From Planctomycetaceae bacterium (GTDB lineage Bacteria > Planctomycetota > Planctomycetia > Planctomycetales > Planctomycetaceae), in NCBI GenBank assembly GCA_028284485.1, contig JANQRQ010000321.1, forward strand, positions 1-64,000: a stretch of 64,000 nt of DNA, written 5' to 3'. Below the pieces are notes generated by a model. That model was not told the origin of the DNA. It did not search any database and saw only the letters and a list, made by a program, of their open reading frames with translations. Positions 54,139-61,648 of this stretch are shown one piece after another. Position 1 is the first letter of the stretch, and each line of letters starts with the position of its first letter. A program made the position numbers and the translations under genes.

Positions 54139-54372
54139 GGTTTAGTCCAATAATGAATTGGTCGTGAGTGAAGAATCGAGATTTGATTCGACCGAGGGGG
54201 AGGGATCCCGCATCAATCAACACTACGAATGATGATATCGTTCGATGTTCGTTTATGAAAACAATTTCATGATGAACTTTCGAATCAAGCCATGGGGAAT
54301 CACTTGGTTAAGGTCACTGCCTGGCGTAAACTGTCGAAAAAGGCCAGCACACTTGCTTAAGGGCATGCCACC

Positions 54373-55800
54373 ATGAAGAGACGCCGATTTTTGGGACTGA
54401 CTGCCGCCGCCTTTTCCGCAGCGTTTTCCCGTCAAACGTGCACTGCCGACGATAACACCGCGAAAACTTATGACCGCTTCGGAGGATGGACGGGCAAAAA
54501 GTTCTCGGCGACAAACTTCTTTCGCGTCGAGCAGGACGATGACCGTTGGTGGCTGGTGACTCCCGACGGTAACGCCTTTTTGAGCTTCGGCATTAATCAT
54601 CTGCACTCCGACCTGTGGAAACAAAGCTACAATGAGGAAGCATGGAAGCAACAGCTGGGGCTTTCCTCGCTGAACAGTCGTGGATTTCAGCCGGCACTGC
54701 GGGAGTGGTTCGGGGAAATTTGCCGGCAATACGGCTTTAACACCGTTGGCGTCCATACTTCGTTACCAGTCGTCAATACACCGCAGCCATTCATGCCCTA
54801 CATGCGGCCGATTCCCTTTGTGGACATTCCACATTGGAAGGTCGAGATTCCGGATGAGAATTTTGTAGATGTTTTCTCTCAGGAATATGCGCTGCATTGC
54901 GATCGGTTTGCGAAGGAAGCTGCCGCACCATTGCGAGACGATCCATTCCTTCTCGGATACGCCATGACCGACTGCCCACTGTTTACCGAAGAGGACTGCC
55001 GCGAGCGAACCGATGTTATCGGCGGCGCCCGGCGTGAATCGCGGATCGGCTGGCCACGAAGGCTGCGAAATTTTGGTGGCGACGCCCCGGGGAAGCAGGC
55101 CTGGGTGAAAACGATGCGTGAACTTTATCGCGACAGCATCAGCGACTTCAATGCGACCTACGAAACAAACTTCGACTCGTTCAGCACGTTAGCCAATGCC
55201 AGGAACTGGCGACCGCACACGGATCTTTCCAACGGTTACGAAACGCGTGACAACATAGAGTTCCTAAAACGGGTGGTCGCACAGTACTACAAGACCGCCA
55301 AAGATGCGATTCGCCGCTATGACCCGAACCACATGTTTTTCGGCGATAAGCTCAATGCCAATACCGATTCGATCGATACCGTGCTCTCGGTGACCAGCCA
55401 TTTTACCGATGTCGTTTTCTATCAAATGTATGGACGCTACGAAGTGCAGCAGCCGGGCCTCGACCGGTGGTCAAACAAAGTCGCCATGCCGTTCATCAAC
55501 GGCGATTCGGCATTCACAATGGTTACCGACAACATGCCGCGTCCTTATGGGCCGGTTGCAGACAACTTGCAGCAACGGATCGATTGGACGCGAGAATTCT
55601 TCGTAAGCGCATTTAAGAGGCCTGATTTTGTCGGCTGGCATTACTGCGGATTGATCGACGCACCGAATCAAATTGCCCGCAAAGCGGCACGTCAACATTC
55701 GGGATTGATGAACGGCTTCGGAGAGCCGTACGCCGGACTTCGAGAAATCATCAAAGAGTCCGCGGACAATATGTATGGAATCGCCACGGGTGAGGTATAA
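54373..55800 (+). CDS. Exported GH-A clan glycoside hydrolase, agarase-like
   Basis: 475 residues with an AAGGG ribosome site and a Tat-type leader (MKRRRFLGLTAAAFSAAFS). The barrel opens with DRWWLVTPDGNAFLSFGINHL, as in proteins annotated as agarases of the GH50/GH86 neighbourhood, and continues with YGFNTVGVHTSL, DPFLLGYAMTDCP (Asp200 at the place where the acid/base of GH-A enzymes usually sits), VVFYQMYGRYEVQ, and the late RPDFVGWHYCGLIDAPNQ. The exact family and substrate are not certain. It is flanked by sulfatase and GH140-like genes, which favours a sulfated or complex glycan. Confidence 0.78.
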   Translation: MKRRRFLGLTAAAFSAAFSRQTCTADDNTAKTYDRFGGWTGKKFSATNFFRVEQDDDRWWLVTPDGNAFLSFGINHLHSDLWKQSYNEEAWKQQLGLSSLNSRGFQPALREWFGEICRQYGFNTVGVHTSLPVVNTPQPFMPYMRPIPFVDIPHWKVEIPDENFVDVFSQEYALHCDRFAKEAAAPLRDDPFLLGYAMTDCPLFTEEDCRERTDVIGGARRESRIGWPRRLRNFGGDAPGKQAWVKTMRELYRDSISDFNATYETNFDSFSTLANARNWRPHTDLSNGYETRDNIEFLKRVVAQYYKTAKDAIRRYDPNHMFFGDKLNANTDSIDTVLSVTSHFTDVVFYQMYGRYEVQQPGLDRWSNKVAMPFINGDSAFTMVTDNMPRPYGPVADNLQQRIDWTREFFVSAFKRPDFVGWHYCGLIDAPNQIARKAARQHSGLMNGFGEPYAGLREIIKESADNMYGIATGEV

Positions 55801-55867
55801 GTCGTCCCACGCCCTAGATCTGCCAACTCGACAGTCACTTTCGCCTGCTTGCGGCTGCTCTTATCGG

Positions 55868-57337
55868 CTATTCTTGCCGAACCAGTGGCGTGATGTTTTG
55901 GTAGCTCGATCCGATTCTCGGAAGGTCAGCGTCGTTTGAGTCAATCACCAAGACCCAGTCATTGTTTCTACCGGAAGTTGGTGGGTGAAAGGTTTGGGCT
56001 TTAGACTTGGAGAATTCTCCGATCAACTGACTAGAGTTTTGTCGCGGATTGAACCACCAAGCCTTGATGTGGTCGCCGGCAATCTTCCGAACCGATACGA
56101 CTGTTCGATTTCCAGTCGGAATATAGAACACCGCAAAAGTCTGATCGATCGCCAACGCGCTTCGGACATGATTTGTGCCAACCGGATTGTCGCCGACAAT
56201 GAGCGACTGATCGCTACGCAGCTTGCAAAACGCCCTCGCCTCGAACAAGCCGCGAAAATATTGCATCTGGCGCGACCCTGGGTGGTCCAATGCATCGGTC
56301 CAAACCGTTCGAGCAACGGACTTTGGCGGATGGCGAGGACGCCACATTTGCCAGATGCTGTGATCGCCATAGGTATGACCAAACGCACCGGCAAGTATCG
56401 ACTGATAGGCAGCAACACGGACATCGTACTCATCAAACCAATCCAACAGCACTCCCGGCTCATCCCGACGATTCCAGGTGTCGCCTTTGATCGGGTGGTC
56501 TTCGTAACAAGGCTCGCCGTCAAGCGTCGGCTTGATTGGCGACAATGCCAGATTCTCGAGTGCATATTGGTAATTTGGTTTGGCAGGGCGCGTGTGTCCG
56601 GATTGGATCATGTTAAAATCGAGCCACGCAGCCTCATGAAAATAGTTTGCGGAGTTATTGCGTCCAGATGGATGAAAGGTCATCAAATTGCGACCACCGT
56701 CACCAGACTTGATGCCGTCTGCCATGGCGTTGATTGTCGCACGGTGGTTGTCATTGTCGATGGACCGATCGCCGCCAAGAATCCAGATGATCGATTTCTC
56801 GCCATAACGCTCGCCAAGCCAACGGCCGTACACGTCGGCATTCTCTGGCGTAAAGACTTCCGGTCCCACACCCCAACGCTGGTTCCATTTGTCTCCCCAC
56901 GTCGGAAGCATTCCGACAAACATGCCCAATTCATTGGCTTTGTCGACGATGTAATCGACGTGGTCCCAATAATCGTTGTTCGGACCATCCTTCACCGCTG
57001 GTCGTGTCGGATCGTTGTCAACTAGCGGACGATGCCCATAGGGATTCGGAGTGTTCAACCCGTCTTCTTCAGCGAGTGCCACCGCTTGGATAACCGTGAA
57101 TCCTTTGGAGGCACGATCCGTGAGGTACCTGTCCGCCTCTTCACGATTCAGTCGGTGAAACAATTCCCATGCAGTATCACCCAAGTAAAAGAAGGGAGTC
57201 CCATCGCCGTGCACCAAATACCGATGATTGTCACTGACGTGCAGCTGATTGTCTGCTGCAGCCAATTCGACGGACATTGCCATTCCAGCGAGAGTTACAA
57301 AAATGATGAGTACCTTTAATCTTTTCATGGGAGTCAT
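55868..57337 (-). CDS. Secreted DUF4038 glycoside hydrolase, GH140 (apiosidase)-like
   Basis: 489 residues with a signal peptide ending near ELAAADNQ. The DUF4038 domain shows as GTPFFYLGDTAWELFHRLNREEADRYL (in parts), GFTVIQAVALAEEDGLN, MLPTWGDKWN, SIIWILGGDRSID with Asp190 as probable acid/base, and PTLDGEPCYED with Glu275 as probable nucleophile. A C-terminal collagen-binding-like domain (KAWWFNPRQNSSQLIG, DWVLVIDS) completes the usual layout. The founding GH140 enzyme removes apiose from rhamnogalacturonan II; relatives may differ. It converges with the agarase-like gene and lies 58 bp upstream of a sulfatase gene in the opposite sense of reading on the same strand. Confidence 0.85.
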   Translation of the reverse strand: MTPMKRLKVLIIFVTLAGMAMSVELAAADNQLHVSDNHRYLVHGDGTPFFYLGDTAWELFHRLNREEADRYLTDRASKGFTVIQAVALAEEDGLNTPNPYGHRPLVDNDPTRPAVKDGPNNDYWDHVDYIVDKANELGMFVGMLPTWGDKWNQRWGVGPEVFTPENADVYGRWLGERYGEKSIIWILGGDRSIDNDNHRATINAMADGIKSGDGGRNLMTFHPSGRNNSANYFHEAAWLDFNMIQSGHTRPAKPNYQYALENLALSPIKPTLDGEPCYEDHPIKGDTWNRRDEPGVLLDWFDEYDVRVAAYQSILAGAFGHTYGDHSIWQMWRPRHPPKSVARTVWTDALDHPGSRQMQYFRGLFEARAFCKLRSDQSLIVGDNPVGTNHVRSALAIDQTFAVFYIPTGNRTVVSVRKIAGDHIKAWWFNPRQNSSQLIGEFSKSKAQTFHPPTSGRNNDWVLVIDSNDADLPRIGSSYQNITPLVRQE

Positions 57338-57395
57338 CTCTTGGCTTCAGATGGAATATCTCGGTCGCATTTGCGACATGCTGGTCTTCGTAAGT

Positions 57396-58973
57396 TCAAT
57401 CAAAAGTCAATCCGTTTTTGCCCCGCGATTCGATGAATCCCAGCGTTTTCATTCGATCTGCAGCAATGCTGGAATGCATTTGCAGCAACTCCTTTCGCAT
57501 TCGCCGTAGTAGATCCGGGTGTTGCTTTGCAACATCGTTGCGTGCTTCGACATCGTTAACGACATTGAATAACTGGAAGGACTCGGGTGCTGCGTACTTG
57601 TCTTGTTGGATTCCACGTAAAACATAGTCACCATATCGAATCGAAACATTGGCGGTCGGCTTTTCCACACGACGTCGGCCGTTGTGCCTGCGGTAGTACC
57701 CTTTTTCGATCGACTCGTATTCCAGCGGATGTTCGAACTGCCAATACAGCGGCTTAGTCCGATTCACGTCAGCACCAGTCAAAAGATGAGACAATAAACT
57801 GCTTCCATCAATCTCACGATTACTCGGCACTGGTACTCCGACGAGTTCGCAAATCGTCGGCAAAAGATCAACCGTTGAATTGGGCTCATCGGAAACCCGG
57901 GGTTGCAGTTCGGCCGGCCAGCGAATCATACCCGGGACGCGAATCCCCCCTTCATGCAGTTGATACTTGTGTCCATAAAGAGGGTACGACGTTCCCAAAC
58001 ACATGGATGTTCCATGCCATTTGTTGTGGACATCCGGCCCATTATCACTCGAAAACACGACCAGAGTATTCTCGCCGAGGCCAAGCTGGTCCATTCCCTC
58101 GAGCAATCGACCAATCGCCGAGTCGAGATGCGACACGTTGGCGTAATAGATATCGCGATTGGTATCACCAGTGGAGTAGGCCGACTCGAATTCATCCGGA
58201 CTCGATATGCGAATATGAACGGCATCGTAAGGCAGATACAACAGGAACGGCTGACCGGCTTCAGTCGCTTCTTCCATCCAGCCGATAGCGGCGGCGGTGA
58301 TGAGGTCGCTGCTGTAACCTTTCATTGTTCCCAACGCTTTTCCGTCAAGCCAGAAAAAGTCGCCGGGATGTTTTTGCGTGTTCACCTGCAGTTCGCGCGT
58401 GAAGTGCGGATTCTCTTTGCTGACCCAGCCGTGCTGGAATCCTTGTTGTGCCGGAAACGAACCGGTCCAGCCGTTCCAGCTATTTCGTCGTTCCCAGTCG
58501 GCGCCGTTTAAGTGCCATTTCCCAAACACGGCCGTCGAATAGCCGGCCGACCGGGCAATTTCAGCAATTGTAATCTCCGGACCGGCCAAAAATCGCTTCT
58601 CGTTATCCCGCAGGTCGCTGATATACAGATCAATATTACAGCGTGTCGGAGTGCGCCCCGTCATGAGACCGGCCCGAGAAGGTGAGCAAACCGGAGCGGC
58701 GGCGTAATGATGTCGAAACACGACGCTTTGTTGCGCCAGTGCCGCGAGATGAGGAGTTCGTATGTGTGGATTCGCAAACTCTTCGATACCGGGCAGTTCG
58801 AAATTAACGTCACCGTAGCCAAGATCATCAGCAAGAATGATTACGATGTTTGGCCGTAACGCGGCCTTGCTACGTCTGTTCTCGTCTGATTTGCCGATCG
58901 ATGGTGAATACGCAACAACGATGATGCACAACAGCATCATTAGCCAACTTGTTCGAATTTCTTCTCGATACAT
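57396..58973 (-). CDS. Secreted type I sulfatase (FGly motif CSPSR)
   Basis: 525 residues from the ATG at 58973, just before a hydrophobic leader (SWLMMLLCIIVVAYSPSIG); the frame is open to 59138 without a leader. Active-site motifs are IVIILADDLGYGDVN, Cys96 in VCSPSRAGLMTGRTP, VFGKWHLNGADW, YLPYDAVHIRI and VFSSDNGPDVHNKW. The layout fits arylsulfatase A/N-acetylgalactosamine-6-sulfatase-like enzymes. It lies upstream of the GH140-like gene on the same strand (58 bp) and downstream of the PD40 protein gene (166 bp), suggesting one transcription unit of three genes. Confidence 0.91.
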   Translation of the reverse strand: MYREEIRTSWLMMLLCIIVVAYSPSIGKSDENRRSKAALRPNIVIILADDLGYGDVNFELPGIEEFANPHIRTPHLAALAQQSVVFRHHYAAAPVCSPSRAGLMTGRTPTRCNIDLYISDLRDNEKRFLAGPEITIAEIARSAGYSTAVFGKWHLNGADWERRNSWNGWTGSFPAQQGFQHGWVSKENPHFTRELQVNTQKHPGDFFWLDGKALGTMKGYSSDLITAAAIGWMEEATEAGQPFLLYLPYDAVHIRISSPDEFESAYSTGDTNRDIYYANVSHLDSAIGRLLEGMDQLGLGENTLVVFSSDNGPDVHNKWHGTSMCLGTSYPLYGHKYQLHEGGIRVPGMIRWPAELQPRVSDEPNSTVDLLPTICELVGVPVPSNREIDGSSLLSHLLTGADVNRTKPLYWQFEHPLEYESIEKGYYRRHNGRRRVEKPTANVSIRYGDYVLRGIQQDKYAAPESFQLFNVVNDVEARNDVAKQHPDLLRRMRKELLQMHSSIAADRMKTLGFIESRGKNGLTFD

Positions 58974-59139
58974 CCGTTCGATTGAAGGTCGACCCAAACG
59001 ACGGTACTGCCTCTGGCAAATCGGAAACATCAATAAGCAGCCACACCGGATCGAACGACAACGACTGGACATCTTGCACTCCGGATTTGAACAGAAACTC
59101 GTGGGGCAGATTGCATTCCCCAGGCGTAACGGTCGCAAC

Positions 59140-60141
59140 TTACTGTTTGGGATACATCACGAATGCGAAGCGTTTGCTGTCGGGCGACCAACTCGGAACG
59201 TTAATGGTCCCTTGACCGCCATTGAACTCGATGATGTCGCTCCGCTGGCTGCCGTCGGGCTTCATCCGCCGCAAAATAACTTGCTTGTCCCGCGGATGCC
59301 CTTCAGTTCCTGGTGGAAAGCTCAGGTAAACGATCCACATGCCGTCGGGCGAAAAATGCGGAAACCAATTGACGCGGGAGTCGTGCGTGATTTGCTCAAT
59401 CGCAGTGCCGTCCGGCCGCATCCGATAAATCTGAGAGTGGCCGGGGACTTTGGCATTCATTTCAGAATTGAAATAGATCCACTGACCATCCGGTGAGTAC
59501 TCGGGTCCGTCGTCGTAGGCTGGCAAATTTGTCAGGTTACGATCTGGCCCACCTGATGCGGCAATACTGTATATGTCGACGTGGGCCCACTGATCGGCTC
59601 CCTCAGCTTGTGCGCCCGTATAGACCAACGTCCGACCATCAGGTGAAATGCCATGCAGATAATAGCGGAGAGGTTTCTCGGGTGGGTGCTCGTTTGAGAC
59701 TCGCCTCGGAATGCCGCCTGCTAACGGCACGGAATAGAGATGCCCTCGCGCGCTGAAGTAAATGGTCGCACCATCGGAAGAAAGCAAGTGGTCATTGTTA
59801 ATACCACCGACATCGCCGGTCGCAATGTGTTCCGGTTGACCGGACCCATCGGCCTTATGTCGCCAAAGGCGGCCACTGCCATTGAAAACCAGCCACACCC
59901 CATCTTTCGACCAGTTTGGTGCTTCGATGTGATGGTGCGTCTCGTGGACGATTTGCAGGTCGGTGCCGTCAATGTTGATTGTCGCCAACTGCGCAGTCTG
60001 ACCATCGGGCAACAATCGCTGGGCTAAAACGGCAGAATTGACAATTGACAACACCGCAAGACTGGCCGCAAATCTAACTAACGATCTGCTATGCCGATGA
60101 AACACCGATTGGATAACTATTTTGATTTGCATTGGACTCAT
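59140..60141 (-). CDS. Secreted TolB/PD40-type propeller protein
   Basis: 333 residues with a signal peptide ending near SAVLAQRL. Six or seven PD40 blades are visible: LATINIDGTDLQIVHET, APNWSKDGVWLVFNGSG, LLSSDGATIYFSARGHL, GISPDGRTLVYTGAQ, EYSPDGQWIYFNSEM, HFSPDGMWIVYLSFPP and SWSPDSKRFAFVMYPK. Such proteins resemble TolB and oligogalacturonide-lyase-like propellers; no catalytic set is obvious. It heads a minus strand group with a sulfatase and the GH140-like gene, so a role in binding or processing the same glycan is a reasonable guess. Confidence 0.83.
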   Translation of the reverse strand: MSPMQIKIVIQSVFHRHSRSLVRFAASLAVLSIVNSAVLAQRLLPDGQTAQLATINIDGTDLQIVHETHHHIEAPNWSKDGVWLVFNGSGRLWRHKADGSGQPEHIATGDVGGINNDHLLSSDGATIYFSARGHLYSVPLAGGIPRRVSNEHPPEKPLRYYLHGISPDGRTLVYTGAQAEGADQWAHVDIYSIAASGGPDRNLTNLPAYDDGPEYSPDGQWIYFNSEMNAKVPGHSQIYRMRPDGTAIEQITHDSRVNWFPHFSPDGMWIVYLSFPPGTEGHPRDKQVILRRMKPDGSQRSDIIEFNGGQGTINVPSWSPDSKRFAFVMYPKQ

Positions 60142-60235
60142 GTTGAAGTTTAACAGGTAACCGAATCGAAAACGGCAGTGTCTTGCTGTGCTTCCCGGTG
60201 CGAGTTCAAACGACTTCCGACAAATTCGAACAGAA

Positions 60236-61636
60236 TCAAGCCACTAACTTCTCAAGCACATGCGCTTCGTTCACTCCGATTAACGTCTCATCGCGACCCT
60301 CGAACGGATACGTCAGTCGTTCGAAGTCCAATCCCATCAAACGCAGAATCGTGGCGTGAATATGATTTTGAGTTATGGGAGAATCGACTGCCCGGTAGCC
60401 AAACTCGTCCGTCGCTCCATAAATCGTGCCACCTTTAATTCCGCCGCCGGCCATCCACAATGAGTAACCATGCGGCCCATGGTCCCGCCCCTGATTGCCT
60501 TCGACGGTTGGCAGGCGTCCGAACTCTCCTGACCACAGAATCAATGTTGAGTCCAGCAGCCCTCGCTGGCGAAGATCGGCGATCAAGGCTGCAATCGGTT
60601 GGTCCACCTGTTGACAACATTCGGTCAGCTTTTTCCGAAGTTGGGAATGATGATCCCAATTCGTCATGTTGATTTGCACGAACCTGACACCCGCTTCAAC
60701 GAGACGCCGCGCCATCAGGCATTGCATTCCGATACTTTCTGTCGTGCTCTGCCCTATGCCATACGACTGTTGAATATGTGCCGGTTCGTCACTGACATCA
60801 ACGACTTCTGTGGCTGAGACTTGCATTCGTGCAGCGAGTTCAAAATTACTGATCCTTGCTTCCAATTCCAGCTCATCCGGCCGCTGCTCAAAATGCTTTG
60901 TGTTAAGTGCTTCAACAAATCGCAAGAACTCCGATTGTTGTTGTTGGCTCACACCGCTTGGACGATTCAAATCCAGAATGGGTGTACCACTGGTACTGAA
61001 CTGTGTGCCTTGATGCAGCGGGGGTAACCAGCCCGATGTCCAGGCCCATGGGCGTCCCTCTCCTCCCATTGCAACGTACGAAGGAAGTTCTTGGTTCTCT
61101 GTTCCGAGTCCGTAACTGATCCATGATCCCATTGCGGGGAAGCCCGGAATGGCACGCCCGGAGTTGAAAAGCAGGATCGCGTTGTCATGATCGAACCGTG
61201 CGGAAGTTGCAGAGCGAATCAGCGCCATCTCGTCGACGCACTTTGACAAACTCGGGAGCAGTTCAGACACGTCCATTCCGCACTGACCACGCTGTTGGAA
61301 TTTGAACGGGCTAGCCATCAACCGACTACTGCCATTGATCGAGCGCTGATCGACTTGGAAGGGGGCATTCTTGCCGTCGTATTTGGACAGTATCGGTTTT
61401 GGATCAAACAAATCGACTTGGCTGGGGCCGCCTTGCATAAACAAAAAGATGACGCTTCGTGCTTTCGCGGGGAAGTGGGATTCGCGCGCTGCAAGACTTT
61501 GTTCAGGTGGAGACGCCGACGATTGCTCGTCCAGCAAAAGGCTCGCCAGCGCCAAGCTTCCCATTCCGCAGGCTGCCTGTTTGAGCGCTTGCCGCCTCGT
61601 CATGATTGGCAAATTCGGAAACTGCTCGAATGCCAT
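60236..61636 (-). CDS. DUF1501 family exported protein
   Basis: 466 residues. The leader MTRRQALKQAACGMGSLALA is of the Tat type. DUF1501 marks are SVIFLFMQGGPSQVDLFDPK, AIPGFPAMGSWISYGLGTEN, RFVQINMTNWDHHSQ, STLILWSGEFGRLPTVEG, GPHGYSLWMAGGGIKGG and HATILRLMGLDFERLTY. It follows the PSD1 gene by 12 bp on the same strand and is the second such pair in the window. It shares the general layout of the protein at 15057 but the two differ widely in sequence, so they are not a recent copy. Confidence 0.92.
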   Translation of the reverse strand: MAFEQFPNLPIMTRRQALKQAACGMGSLALASLLLDEQSSASPPEQSLAARESHFPAKARSVIFLFMQGGPSQVDLFDPKPILSKYDGKNAPFQVDQRSINGSSRLMASPFKFQQRGQCGMDVSELLPSLSKCVDEMALIRSATSARFDHDNAILLFNSGRAIPGFPAMGSWISYGLGTENQELPSYVAMGGEGRPWAWTSGWLPPLHQGTQFSTSGTPILDLNRPSGVSQQQQSEFLRFVEALNTKHFEQRPDELELEARISNFELAARMQVSATEVVDVSDEPAHIQQSYGIGQSTTESIGMQCLMARRLVEAGVRFVQINMTNWDHHSQLRKKLTECCQQVDQPIAALIADLRQRGLLDSTLILWSGEFGRLPTVEGNQGRDHGPHGYSLWMAGGGIKGGTIYGATDEFGYRAVDSPITQNHIHATILRLMGLDFERLTYPFEGRDETLIGVNEAHVLEKLVA

Positions 61637-61648
61637 GTTTTAAGTCCC

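Noticed and set aside
55985-57025. 346-codon + strand frame opposite the GH140-like gene
   Set aside because: Antisense shadow; the minus strand frame has leader and catalytic motifs, this one has none.
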